Part shown: positions 39,232-47,681 of the stretch, piece after piece
Position numbering within the stretch: the stretch's first letter is position 1
Layout of the letters: the number at the start of each line of letters is the position of its first letter
NCBI RefSeq assembly: GCF_041677825.1
Contig: NZ_JBAYPG010000018.1
Location: forward strand, 1-64,000
Length of the DNA stretch: 64,000 nucleotides
Source: Castellaniella sp041677825
GTDB lineage: Bacteria; Pseudomonadota; Gammaproteobacteria; Burkholderiales; Burkholderiaceae_B
Direction of reading: 5' to 3'
Translations under genes and position numbers: made by a program
The notes under the pieces: model-generated
The model's input: the letters and a program-made list of their open reading frames with translations, nothing else
What the model was told of the DNA's origin: nothing
Databases searched by the model: none

Positions 39232-40122
39232 ATGTTTTCCGGACTCAGTGCTTTTCCCTTGACCCCGCTGTCTGAAACGGCCCTCGACGAAGCCGCGTTT
39301 ATCCGCCTGATCCAGCGCCTCGTGGCGGCCGGGGTCGACTCCATCTGTGCCCTGGGCTCCACGGGCAGCTATGCCTACCTCACAAGGGCCGAACGTGCGC
39401 GCATCGCCCGCCTGGCCGTCGAGCACGCGGGGCCGGTACCTGTCATGGTGGGGGTCGGGGCGCTGCGCACGCGCGAGGTGCTCGATCTGGTGCATGATGC
39501 GCAGCTGGCGGGCGTGCAGGGGGTGCTGCTGGCCCCGGTGTCGTACCAGCCACTGCGCTCCGAAGAAGTCTACGGGCTGTACGAAGCGGTATCGGGTGCC
39601 CTGTCAGTGCCGCTGTGCGTCTACGACAATCCACGGACCACGCATTTTGAATTTTCCGATGAACTGCATGGCCGCATTGCGCAATTGCCCCACGTGGCGT
39701 CCATCAAGATCCCTCCCGTATCGGCCGATCTCGATGTGGCCCGCCAGCGGGTCGCGCATCTGCGCGCCGGTATCCCTGCGCACGTCAGCATAGGCATCAG
39801 CGGGGATGCATCTGCGGCCTGTGGCCTGCTGGCGGGCTGCGAGGCCTGGTACTCGGTGATTGGCGGGCTGTTTCCCGAGGTGGCGCTGGCCATTACGCGC
39901 GCCGCTCTGGGCGGGGATGCGCAGCTGGCTCTGCATCATTCGGGGCAACTGGCGCCTTTGTGGGCGCTGTATGCCCAGTATGGCAGTGTGCGCGTGGTGG
40001 CGGGTGCGGCCGAAATCCTCGGTCTGGCCCCTGCGGGCTGCCTGCCCTTGCCGCTTCAACCCTTGCCGCCCGGCGTGCAGCGCCATCTGGAGACCGTGCT
40101 GGCCGACCTGGCGCTGCGCTGA
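39232..40122 (+). CDS. DapA family (dihydrodipicolinate synthase-like) aldolase/lyase
   Basis: A class I aldolase TIM barrel of 296 residues. The Schiff-base lysine is in HVASIKIPPVSAD near residue 160, the proton-shuttle tyrosine in LCVYDNPRTTHFEF near residue 132, and GSTGSYAYLTRAERARIARL replaces the usual GTTGE motif. Loss of TTGE and the catabolic neighbourhood argue against lysine biosynthesis and for a 2-oxo-acid aldolase or dehydratase. The start at MFSGLSAFPLTPL is dictated by the family N-terminus. Short tandem repeats begin in its last codons. Confidence 0.85.
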   Translation: MFSGLSAFPLTPLSETALDEAAFIRLIQRLVAAGVDSICALGSTGSYAYLTRAERARIARLAVEHAGPVPVMVGVGALRTREVLDLVHDAQLAGVQGVLLAPVSYQPLRSEEVYGLYEAVSGALSVPLCVYDNPRTTHFEFSDELHGRIAQLPHVASIKIPPVSADLDVARQRVAHLRAGIPAHVSIGISGDASAACGLLAGCEAWYSVIGGLFPEVALAITRAALGGDAQLALHHSGQLAPLWALYAQYGSVRVVAGAAEILGLAPAGCLPLPLQPLPPGVQRHLETVLADLALR

Positions 40123-40183
40123 ACGCCCGGCCAGCACTGCGCTGAACGCCCGGCCAGCACTGCGCTGAACGCCTGGCCAGTAT
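40118..40183. repeat. 23-bp tandem repeat across the dapA-like stop codon
   Basis: The unit gctgaacgcccggccagcactgc occurs at 40118-40140 and 40141-40163 exactly, with a third partial, diverged copy to 40183. Each copy includes the gene's TGA. acgcccgg in copies 1 and 2 can pair with ccgggcgt at 40189-40196, so the array may form alternative terminator-like stems between convergent genes. Confidence 0.9.
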
Positions 40184-40249
40184 CCGGCCCGGGCGTGGAT
40201 GGTTACCGCGCCCGGCCCGCGCCAGTTGCCGTGGGCCGGGGCGACGGGC

Positions 40250-41272
40250 CTACCTGGCCGCGGCCAGGGCGTCGTTCACCCACTGATCGAACTCTTTTTC
40301 GTGGGCCTTGATCCAGCCTTTCACGTGTTTTTCGACATCAGCCGGCGATTTGGCGCCATCTTCCATGGCCTGGTTCTGTGCGTTGATGTCGGCGATAGGA
40401 ATGGCAACCTCCTCGAAGAACGTCTTCGCGGCCGGGTTCTTTTCGATGAAGTCGCGGTTGGCCACGATGCGCTGGGTGTTCACCAGCCAGCCGTAATCCT
40501 TGCCATTGGGCAACTTGGTATTCTGCTCTTTCTGGTCCTCGGGCTGTGAGGAAAATGGCACTTCAAGGAACACCACGTCCTTGCCGGGCTTGAGCACGTT
40601 GCTGATCCAGAACGGTGTCCAGGTGTAGTACAGGATGGGCTTGCCCTGCTTGTAGCGGGTCATGGTGTCGGCCATGAGCGCCGTGTAGCTGCCCTGGTCA
40701 TGGCTGATCCAGTCGCGCAGGCCGTAGGCATCCAGGTGGTGCTCGATGATGCGCTCGCAGCCCCAGCCCGGGTTGCAGCCCGTCATGTTGGCCTTGCCGT
40801 CGCCGTCGGTGTCGAACAGCGCGGCGATTTTCGGATCCTTGAGCTGCTCGATGTTGGTGATGCCGTATTCATCAGCTGTTTTCTTGTCGATCAGATAGCC
40901 CTGCAGCGAGTTCTTCACGAAAGTGTTGTCGCGCCAGAGTTTCGCGTCTCCGCCCGAATTTTCATAGAAGTCGTTTTGCAGTGGATCCCAATGTACCGGA
41001 AAGAACGTGGCATCGCCGTTGGCGACGGCCAGATGCGCGGTGGGAATATCGACCTCGAGGATGGGCTGTACGTCATAGCCCAGGCGCTTGAGGCCTTCCA
41101 TCACGATTTCCGTCTGGAAATTTTCTTCGGCGATATTGCTCTTGGCTGCGGCGACCTTGATGCCCGTGCCAGGCAGATCGGCAGCGCTGGCCGGCATGGC
41201 CGTGATGGCCAGTGCCAGGCCGAAGGCCGCCAGCAACGCGTGTGGCTTTGCAGTTCGGGTGTCATGGGGCAT
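40250..41272 (-). CDS. proX: glycine betaine/proline ABC transporter, substrate-binding protein
   Basis: A periplasmic binding protein of 340 residues with a signal peptide (FGLALAITAMPASA, cleavage before ADLPG). The mature protein begins GTGIKVAAAKSNIAEENFQT, contains FFPVHWDPLQNDFYE and NPGWGCERIIEHHLDAYGL, and has YYTWTPFWISNVLKPGKDVV, with tryptophans that would line the quaternary-ammonium pocket of ProX. It ends GWIKAHEKEFDQWVNDAL. AGGAG precedes the ATG. Last gene of a V-W-X unit on the minus strand. Confidence 0.93.
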   Translation of the reverse strand: MPHDTRTAKPHALLAAFGLALAITAMPASAADLPGTGIKVAAAKSNIAEENFQTEIVMEGLKRLGYDVQPILEVDIPTAHLAVANGDATFFPVHWDPLQNDFYENSGGDAKLWRDNTFVKNSLQGYLIDKKTADEYGITNIEQLKDPKIAALFDTDGDGKANMTGCNPGWGCERIIEHHLDAYGLRDWISHDQGSYTALMADTMTRYKQGKPILYYTWTPFWISNVLKPGKDVVFLEVPFSSQPEDQKEQNTKLPNGKDYGWLVNTQRIVANRDFIEKNPAAKTFFEEVAIPIADINAQNQAMEDGAKSPADVEKHVKGWIKAHEKEFDQWVNDALAAAR

Positions 41273-41316
41273 AGTATGGCTCCTGTTGAGGATATTGAAA
41301 TGCACCAGCCGGATCC

Positions 41317-42516
41317 TCACTTCGTGGGCTGGTGTTCGGAGTGGGCGACAGATTCGCTGGTGCCCGTCGCATGGCGCCCGGCTGTCAGGCGCCAGACGAT
41401 GCCTGCGGGCCCGCTCATGTACCAGCGCTGATGCGGGTTGCGCCTGGGCTGGCCCATGGTCTGGGTGATCCGGTCCAGTACGATGGCCAGGATCACGATG
41501 CCCATGCCGCCCACGGCGGCCAGTCCCATGTCCAGGCGGCCGATGCCGCGCAGGACCATCAGGCCCAGGCCGCCCACGGCAATCATGGAGGCGATCACCA
41601 CCATCGACAGCGACAGCATGAGTGACTGGTTGATGCCGGCCATGATGGACGGCATGGCCAGGGGCAGCTGGACCTTGCGCAGCAGCTGCCATGGCGAGGC
41701 GCCATAGGATGTCGCCGCTTCGATAAGGTCCGGACGGACCTGGCGGATGCCCAGATTGGTCAGGCGCACCAGCGGCGGCAGCGCAAAAATGATGGTGACG
41801 ATGACCCCGGGTACGTTGCCGATGCCGAACAGCATCACCACCGGCACCAGATAGACAAAGGCCGGCGTGGTCTGCATGGCATCCAGTACCGGGCGAAAGA
41901 AGCGCTCTGCGGTATCACTGCGCGCCAGCCAGATGCCCAGTGGCAATCCGAGGATGACGCAAAACACCAGCGAGGTGAGCACCAGGGACAGGGTGATCAT
42001 GGACGCCTGCCAGACACCGAGCACCACCACCAGCAGCAGCGACAGCAGGGTGGCCAGGCCCAGAAGCCGGCCTGCCAGTTGCCAGGCGATCAGCGACAGA
42101 ATGGCGATCATGACGGGCGCTGGCGGATATTGCAGTGCCGCATCCACGTGGCCGAGCAGTACGTCCACCGGCTGGCGCAAGGCCTGGAAGAAGGCGCGAA
42201 AGTGCAGCACGATCCAGCCCAGGGCCTGGTTGATCCAGTCTTGCACGGGCAGCGTGCCGTCCCACAGTTGCTGCAACGACAGCCCATGGTCGGCGGCAAC
42301 GCCCTGCAGCGCATCGCTGCCGCCCGTGGTATCCGTGCCGCCCAGCCATGTGCTGGTCGTGCCGACGGCATCCGACCCCTGCGAAGCGGCGTCGCCACCA
42401 CTCATTGCAGACCAGGGGTCGGCATCGGCATTGCCGGCACTGGCCGGTACGGTACTGCCATCATCAGGGCTGCTCATGGCAGCCCACGGATCATCCGGGG
42501 TGTTGTTCTCGTCCAT
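41317..42516 (-). CDS. proW: glycine betaine/proline ABC transporter permease
   Basis: An inner-membrane permease of 399 residues. The membrane domain from about residue 100 carries LSLIAWQLAGRLLGLATLLS, TPAFVYLVPVVMLFGIGNVP and the EAA-type loop EAATSYGASPWQLLRKVQLP, ending VLDRITQTMGQ. The first 100 residues are Asp/Ser/Gly-rich and contain two copies of a DPW(A/S)AMS motif; E. coli ProW also has a long N-terminal arm, but these repeats are unusual. The stop is 44 bp upstream of proX. Confidence 0.92.
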   Translation of the reverse strand: MDENNTPDDPWAAMSSPDDGSTVPASAGNADADPWSAMSGGDAASQGSDAVGTTSTWLGGTDTTGGSDALQGVAADHGLSLQQLWDGTLPVQDWINQALGWIVLHFRAFFQALRQPVDVLLGHVDAALQYPPAPVMIAILSLIAWQLAGRLLGLATLLSLLLVVVLGVWQASMITLSLVLTSLVFCVILGLPLGIWLARSDTAERFFRPVLDAMQTTPAFVYLVPVVMLFGIGNVPGVIVTIIFALPPLVRLTNLGIRQVRPDLIEAATSYGASPWQLLRKVQLPLAMPSIMAGINQSLMLSLSMVVIASMIAVGGLGLMVLRGIGRLDMGLAAVGGMGIVILAIVLDRITQTMGQPRRNPHQRWYMSGPAGIVWRLTAGRHATGTSESVAHSEHQPTK

Positions 42517-42542
42517 TATCGGGTTCCTTGTGTTCGATCGGG

Positions 42543-43823
42543 TCAGGCTGCGCTGGTGGCGTCCGCGGTGCCGGCCTGTGGCATGGCGGCGGTCTCCGGG
42601 ATCTCGGGCAACGGATCACCATGGGGGTCGGTGGTCGGGTCCAGGAACTTCAGCAGCGTCGTGCGGCTGATGGCCCCCAGGAACCGGCCGTCATCGGTCA
42701 CGACGGGCAGGGGATAGGGGTGCTCGACCATGCGGGTGTACAGGTCATTGATCAGGGTGTCGGCGGCCACGGGCCTGACATCGCTCAGGAAGGCTTTGTC
42801 CAGACCTACGGGGCCGTCCTGGGCGCGCAGTGCCGCGCGCAGGGAATCACTGGAGACCATACCCATGAACCGATGGTGTGGGGTCACCACGAAGGCCCAC
42901 TCGCGGTCATGGTCCTGCAGCCGCTCGAGCGCCCGCCGGCAACCCCGATTCGGGCTTTCGGAGATTTCCACCTGGGTCTTGCGCGCAATGTCGCCGGCCT
43001 TGAACACCGCGGCCACATCGACACCGCGGATGAAGTCGCGCACGTAGGTGTTCGCCGGGCGGCGCAGAATCTCTTCGGGCGTGCCCACCTGGACCACATA
43101 GCCATCGTTCATGATGGCGATGTGATCGCCGATGCGCATGGCCTCGTCCAGATCATGCGAGATGAAGACGATGGTGCGTCGCTTTTCGTCCTGCAGGCGC
43201 AGGAGTTCGTCCTGCATCTCGGCACGTATGATGGGGTCGAGGGCGGAAAAGGCCTCGTCCATCAGCAGGATCGAGGGGTCGGCTGCCAGGGCCCGCGCCA
43301 GGCCCACACGCTGCTGCATGCCACCCGAAAGCTCATCGGGGTAAGACCGTGCCCAGACCTCGAGGCCCACCTGGCGCAAGGCCTGGTGGGCCTGCCGGAT
43401 GCGCGTGGTCCTGTCCACACCGTCCAGTTCCAGCCCGAAAGCCACGTTATCCTCGACCGTCATGTGGGGCAGCAGGGCAAAGGACTGGAAGACCATGCTC
43501 ATGTCCTTGCGCCGCAGACGCCGCAGCTGGGCATCGCTATAGGTGCTGATGTCGTGGCCGTCCACGATGACCTGGCCGCTGGTGGGTTCGATCAGGCGAT
43601 TGAGCAGGCGCACCAAAGTGGATTTGCCCGAACCGGACAGCCCCATGACGACGAATATTTCCCCCGCCTTGATATCGAACGTGGCATCGAACACGCCGAT
43701 GGTCTGTCGCGTGCGTTCCAGGATGTCCTGCTTTGAATACCCCTGCTTTGCCAGTTCCAGGGCACGGGCCGGATTGTCGCCGAAGACTTTGAAAAGGTTC
43801 TTGATCTGGATGGACTTGGCCAT
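42543..43823 (-). CDS. proV: glycine betaine/proline ABC transporter ATPase with CBS domains
   Basis: A 426-residue ATPase. Walker A GLSGSGKSTLVRLLNRLIEP near residue 60, signature ELSGGMQQRVGLARALA, Walker B ILLMDEAFSALDPIIRAEMQ, switch His in VFISHDLDEAM. Two C-terminal CBS domains (about residues 275-400) match ionic-strength-sensing ProV/OpuAA proteins and suggest osmotic control of uptake. The start MAKSIQIKNLFKVFG has GAGGAG upstream. First gene of the V-W-X unit. Confidence 0.94.
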   Translation of the reverse strand: MAKSIQIKNLFKVFGDNPARALELAKQGYSKQDILERTRQTIGVFDATFDIKAGEIFVVMGLSGSGKSTLVRLLNRLIEPTSGQVIVDGHDISTYSDAQLRRLRRKDMSMVFQSFALLPHMTVEDNVAFGLELDGVDRTTRIRQAHQALRQVGLEVWARSYPDELSGGMQQRVGLARALAADPSILLMDEAFSALDPIIRAEMQDELLRLQDEKRRTIVFISHDLDEAMRIGDHIAIMNDGYVVQVGTPEEILRRPANTYVRDFIRGVDVAAVFKAGDIARKTQVEISESPNRGCRRALERLQDHDREWAFVVTPHHRFMGMVSSDSLRAALRAQDGPVGLDKAFLSDVRPVAADTLINDLYTRMVEHPYPLPVVTDDGRFLGAISRTTLLKFLDPTTDPHGDPLPEIPETAAMPQAGTADATSAA

Positions 43824-44090
43824 GCGCTCTCCTCGCCTGTTGAGCGTCGGGCGCCACTGATTGCAACCGTTCAATGATTACAGGACGTACCCGGCGCAAC
43901 CTTGTGTTGCCAGACTGGCACCCTGGGGTGCCCGGCCGCCCTGGATCTGCCATGAAACAGGGCGCCGAATGACCGGTTCGCAACGGTGCGTGCAGGCACG
44001 AACACCGCCTTTTTATGCTGTCGGTGACCGTTGGGCGGTACCATGCAGCCGCGCTGAAATCTGCATGCTGCAGCAAGCGCAAAGCGTAAG

Positions 44091-44119
44091 ATTATAACGA
44101 ATTATGTATGTAAGTCCAA
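44091..44119 (-). promoter_or_regulatory. candidate promoter of proVWX
   Basis: On the minus strand TTGGAC (44114-44119) and a perfect TATAAT (44091-44096) are separated by 17 bp. Transcription would start near 44084, about 260 bases before the proV ATG. The TATAACGA/TCGTTATA inverted repeat overlaps the -10. Confidence 0.5.
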
Positions 44120-44141
44120 ATTTGATGGCGTAATCGTTATA
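44093..44141. promoter_or_regulatory. inverted repeat TATAACGA ... TCGTTATA
   Basis: Perfect 8-bp arms (44093-44100 and 44134-44141) are separated by 33 bases in the A/T-rich region. One arm overlaps the candidate -10 of proVWX, so it could be an operator, perhaps for osmotic or substrate control. No regulator gene is adjacent. Confidence 0.45.
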
Positions 44142-44230
44142 TAGAATGATGTGGGGCCCATGGTATGGCCGTTCTGCCGCTCCGGGCTTTCAATCGCTGC
44201 GCGCCGCTGATTGGCTGCGCGCCGCCCGGA

Positions 44231-45364
44231 TTACTCATGCCACTCGCGCACCCCTTGGAGGATCTGGTCCTGGATCTGCATGGCGTGCGCCAGCACGCTT
44301 TGCTTCCAGTCGCTTGCCGATGGTGAAAAGGCTTCGAGCAGTTGCGCGCGCAGCGCCAGTACGGTTTCGCGCGGCAGGTCGGGGCGGGTCTTGAGGTAGC
44401 TGTCGCCCTGCAGGGCACGCCGGGTCTCCAGGCTGCTCTGCGTACCGAACTCGATGACCGCGCCAACGATTTCAGCCGGCTGGGCGTAGCGCTGCACCCC
44501 CTGGAACAGCAGGCCCTGATAGTCGGGGCGTGCCGAGCCGTCGAATCCCGCCTTGGTCTCGACGCGCTCACGGCCCCACCAGCGGCAGGCCCGCGCCCAC
44601 CCAGGCCCGCCGGGCTCATTGAAGCACAGAAAGAAAGGCTGCCCCCGTTCGCCAAGCCCGGTGTGCCAGTCGATGAAACCGATCCGGCGTGCCCCTGCCA
44701 GGTGGCGTTGAACAATGGTCCGGAGCGTGCGGTTCGACCATTCCGGGCCGGTGCCGCCATAATGCACCCCGTGCGGATGGCTGTACTGTCCTTTGGCCAG
44801 CACATCCACGAACGTATCCTGGCCATGTTCTCCGATCCAGGCCTGCAGCCGGGCTTCGGCGGCGTCGAGGGCCTCCGGCGTCCAGGCCTGCGTGGTCAGC
44901 GCCGCGTGCAGGCTGGAATAGAGCGGATTGTCCGGAGGCGGGTTGTCCCAGTCGATGAAATTGCGGTTCAGATCGATATTGTTCTCGGTGGTGCGGCTGA
45001 TGTGCGCAAAGCCCCAGGGGTTGATGGCGTGCACCAGCACGATGCGGATGTCCGCGGCCTGGGGGCGCACCGCCATCTGCCTGAGCAGCGCGACCTGTGC
45101 GGCGGATCCGGTGAAGCCCTCGGGCCCGTGCGTGCTGCTCACGATGAGCACGGCCTGCTCGGCCTGTATGGGGCCCAGGACGGCGACATCCGTGCTCAGG
45201 GTGCTGCCGTCGGGTCCGCTCACCTGGTCATGCACCAGTGTGTCGGTGCGTGCGCCCGCGGCCGCGGCAGCAGCCAGGAAATTGGCCCGTGCACTGGCAT
45301 AGTCGGGCATGAAACATGCATGGGTCAGGGCGGCCGGTGCGAGAGGCAAGTCAGAAGTGGTCAT
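44231..45364 (-). CDS. DUF2817 family putative zinc carboxypeptidase-like protein
   Basis: A 377-residue protein of the DUF2817 family, related to M14 metallopeptidases/aspartoacylases. STHGPEGFTGSAAQV gives the first zinc ligands (His, Glu), AINPWGFAHISRTTENNIDL and NRNFIDW the substrate carboxylate-binding Arg/Asn region, FIDWHTGLGERGQPFFLCF the third zinc His, and VIEFGTQSS the catalytic Glu. No signal peptide, so probably cytosolic, hydrolysing an amide or peptide-like intermediate. Probable last gene of the minus-strand operon, 92 bp after the VOC gene. Confidence 0.8.
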   Translation of the reverse strand: MTTSDLPLAPAALTHACFMPDYASARANFLAAAAAAGARTDTLVHDQVSGPDGSTLSTDVAVLGPIQAEQAVLIVSSTHGPEGFTGSAAQVALLRQMAVRPQAADIRIVLVHAINPWGFAHISRTTENNIDLNRNFIDWDNPPPDNPLYSSLHAALTTQAWTPEALDAAEARLQAWIGEHGQDTFVDVLAKGQYSHPHGVHYGGTGPEWSNRTLRTIVQRHLAGARRIGFIDWHTGLGERGQPFFLCFNEPGGPGWARACRWWGRERVETKAGFDGSARPDYQGLLFQGVQRYAQPAEIVGAVIEFGTQSSLETRRALQGDSYLKTRPDLPRETVLALRAQLLEAFSPSASDWKQSVLAHAMQIQDQILQGVREWHE

Positions 45365-45456
45365 GGGGTTGCTCTTGGAGGAAGGTTGTCTGGCCTGGAT
45401 CGTGAGTGAGGTCCGGCGCGGGCTGTGCTGCCGTGCATGCCGGTACCGGCTGCCGG

Positions 45457-46308
45457 TCAGGTGTGCTCGAACACCAGCAGCACGCCGCTTGCGCGTGCCG
45501 GGGGCACGACCACGCTGCCTGTGGTGTGCCAGGAGCCCGAGCCCGCGCAGCGCGCCGCGGCTTCCAGGTCGCGCACCCGCAGGACCAGCGCAATCGCGCC
45601 TTCGGGGGGCAAGTCGATGTCTGCGGGCAGCGCATGGGTCTGGCTGAATGTCTCCGGCGTGACGAACAGGATGTCGGCACGCTGCGGACCCGTGCGGATC
45701 ACGGCACCCGTGGGGGTGGCATCGGGTTCGGCGTCCAGCACCTGGCCCAAAGCCCGGGCAGCGGAGGCGGGATCCCGGGCCAGCACTTCAACCCTGGAAA
45801 TACCCGTGACCGTGTTGGGATGCTCGATCAGCTCCGGTAGCCAGACGGCGTGTCGAGTGTGGTGCTGGCAGGCAAAGACACGCAGGTCGGCCGGGCGGTG
45901 ATCGGGTGGCCAGTTGAAGATGGTGAAGGCCGCCTCGGCCTGACTGCCGTCGGGCCGGTTCACCGGCCGGCTGAAATGCACCGGCCCGATCGCCTGTATG
46001 CCCAGCCCGGACAGCGCTTCGACACCTGCTGCCGCATCGTGGGTCCGCAGAGCAAGCTGTTCCAGCCCCTGGCCGCGGCGCGCCAGGAAATCCCGGCTGG
46101 GGGCGTTGAGTTCGGTGGGCTGCAGGATGCCGAGCAGTTCGAGGTAGTCATCCTCGAACATGATGGTGTAGTTGCCTGTGCCCAGATGGTCGCTGTGCCG
46201 CCCGCGCGGGGACACCGTGAACCCCAGATCGCGCCATTGTGCGGCTGCGTCATCCAGTGCCTGCACCATGATCACCACGTGATCCAGTCCTTCTATGGTT
46301 GCCAGCAT
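45457..46308 (-). CDS. VOC superfamily (glyoxalase-like) protein
   Basis: A 283-residue protein with vicinal-oxygen-chelate repeats. It begins TIEGLDHVVIMVQALDDAAA, with FEDDYLELLGILQP as the next metal-ligand strand; ISRVEVLARDPASAARALGQ starts the second module. Members act as dioxygenases, isomerases or glyoxalases; sequence does not separate these. An ideal AGGAGG site precedes the ATG. It sits between the FAD oxidoreductase and DUF2817 genes of one operon. Confidence 0.85.
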   Translation of the reverse strand: MLATIEGLDHVVIMVQALDDAAAQWRDLGFTVSPRGRHSDHLGTGNYTIMFEDDYLELLGILQPTELNAPSRDFLARRGQGLEQLALRTHDAAAGVEALSGLGIQAIGPVHFSRPVNRPDGSQAEAAFTIFNWPPDHRPADLRVFACQHHTRHAVWLPELIEHPNTVTGISRVEVLARDPASAARALGQVLDAEPDATPTGAVIRTGPQRADILFVTPETFSQTHALPADIDLPPEGAIALVLRVRDLEAAARCAGSGSWHTTGSVVVPPARASGVLLVFEHT

Positions 46309-46356
46309 GAGTCCTCCTGTGGGTATCCGGAAAATAGGCTGTCGGGCATCGCTGGT

Positions 46357-47667
46357 TCAGATCTCGCGCCGGTCCAGCATGCGATACCTGAGCAGCATCC
46401 AGGGCGCAACGTGACGGATCAGGTTGCGCATGGGCAAGGGGCGCGGCTCGGTGAATGGCAGAGCCAGGCGATCTTCCGGGGTACCGCCCACGGCCCGCGC
46501 GAATTCGCGGCCCAGTGCAAACGACAGGGCGACGGCGCGCCCGTTGCAGCCCGCCCAGGCCCAGCCGTTCGGGCCCAGGCGATGAAAGCGCGGCATGAAA
46601 TCATCGGTCATGCCCACGTAGCCCTTCCAGACGTAGTCGAAATGCACCTGTCCAATGATAGGCCAGAGCCGTGCAAGACGCCTGGCCACGTAGGCCGAGA
46701 GCCGGGCCCGCTCGTGCAGGGTGAAAAGCAGGTTGCCGCCGGTGACCAGGCGCCCGCGTGCATCGGGGCGCGCAAAATACAGTTCGCCGTGGGTGTCCGA
46801 CATGGCTTGCCGGCCCGGCAGGATGGCCTGTTGCACGGCCGGGTCCAGGGGTTCGGTCGCCATTTGCCACGAAAACACGGGTACGACCTGATGCGCGATG
46901 CGCGGGGCCAGTGTGCTCGCAAAGGCGTCCGTATAGGCATTGGTGGCCAGGACCAGAGCCGGGGCGCGGGCGGTGCCCGTGGGCGTGCGCACGTGCCAGA
47001 GGCCATCGCGGTGTTCGTAGTGCAGCACCGGGCTGTGCCCATACAGGCGGGCACCCTGGTTCATCACCGTTCTGGCCATGCCGCGCGCCAGCGCCAGCGG
47101 ATTCACATGCCCCCCCGTGCGATTCCAGAAGCCGCCATGCCAGGCATCCGACCCGGTCATGCGGCAGACTTCGGCGCGGTCCAGGAGTTCTACGGGTGCC
47201 CCGCGTGCCCGCCATTGGCTGCAACGCCGTTCGGCGATACGGATGCGTCCTGGTGAATGCACGGGCTGTACCCAGCCTGTCTGCTCGGCTTCGGCCTCGA
47301 TGCCATGCTCGGACACGATGTCGAACAGCAGTGCGGCGCAGTCGCGCAGCATCAGTACGAACCGCTCGCCCGCCGCACCGAAGCGGGCCTCGATGTCATC
47401 GGGATCGGGGCGCGTCAGGGTGGGGATGACCTGGCCATTGTTGCGGCCCGAGCCGCCCCAGCCTGGCTCGGCCGCTTCGAGCACGACCACTTCGGTGCCC
47501 GCCTGGCGCAGGTGCAGGGCAGTCGACAGGCCTGTGAAGCCGGCGCCGATCACGATGGCGTCGGTCTGCAGATCGCCCTGCAAGGGCGGACAGCCTGGTC
47601 CCGGCGGTGTGACAGCGGCCCAGAGTGAAGGGATGTCGGCCATGGCGGGTGCAGCGGTGGACCCCAT
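46357..47667 (-). CDS. FAD-dependent oxidoreductase (DAO/PuuB-like)
   Basis: A 436-residue flavoprotein of the D-amino-acid oxidase-like family. AIVIGAGFTGLSTALHLRQA (about residues 37-56) is the FAD Rossmann motif, VVVLEAAEPGWGGSGRNNGQ the following FAD contact with the GGSGRNGG-like loop of gamma-glutamylputrescine oxidoreductases, and YVWKGYVGMTDDFMPRF with GWAWAGCNGRAVALSFALGR the C-terminal FAD segment. It should oxidise a secondary or primary amine using oxygen or another acceptor. Operonic with dhaL (about 14 bp gap). Confidence 0.88.
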   Translation of the reverse strand: MGSTAAPAMADIPSLWAAVTPPGPGCPPLQGDLQTDAIVIGAGFTGLSTALHLRQAGTEVVVLEAAEPGWGGSGRNNGQVIPTLTRPDPDDIEARFGAAGERFVLMLRDCAALLFDIVSEHGIEAEAEQTGWVQPVHSPGRIRIAERRCSQWRARGAPVELLDRAEVCRMTGSDAWHGGFWNRTGGHVNPLALARGMARTVMNQGARLYGHSPVLHYEHRDGLWHVRTPTGTARAPALVLATNAYTDAFASTLAPRIAHQVVPVFSWQMATEPLDPAVQQAILPGRQAMSDTHGELYFARPDARGRLVTGGNLLFTLHERARLSAYVARRLARLWPIIGQVHFDYVWKGYVGMTDDFMPRFHRLGPNGWAWAGCNGRAVALSFALGREFARAVGGTPEDRLALPFTEPRPLPMRNLIRHVAPWMLLRYRMLDRREI

Positions 47668-47681
47668 TCAGGACTCCTGGT

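Larger units (their letters stand above)
43824..44230. other. non-coding leader/promoter region of proVWX
   Basis: About 400 bases without a supportable gene, between the DUF2817 stop and the proV start. The right part is A/T-rich and holds a promoter-like pair and an 8-bp inverted repeat; the left 250 bases are GC-rich and would be transcribed as an unusually long untranslated leader if that promoter is used. No riboswitch class or small gene is recognised. Confidence 0.6.
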
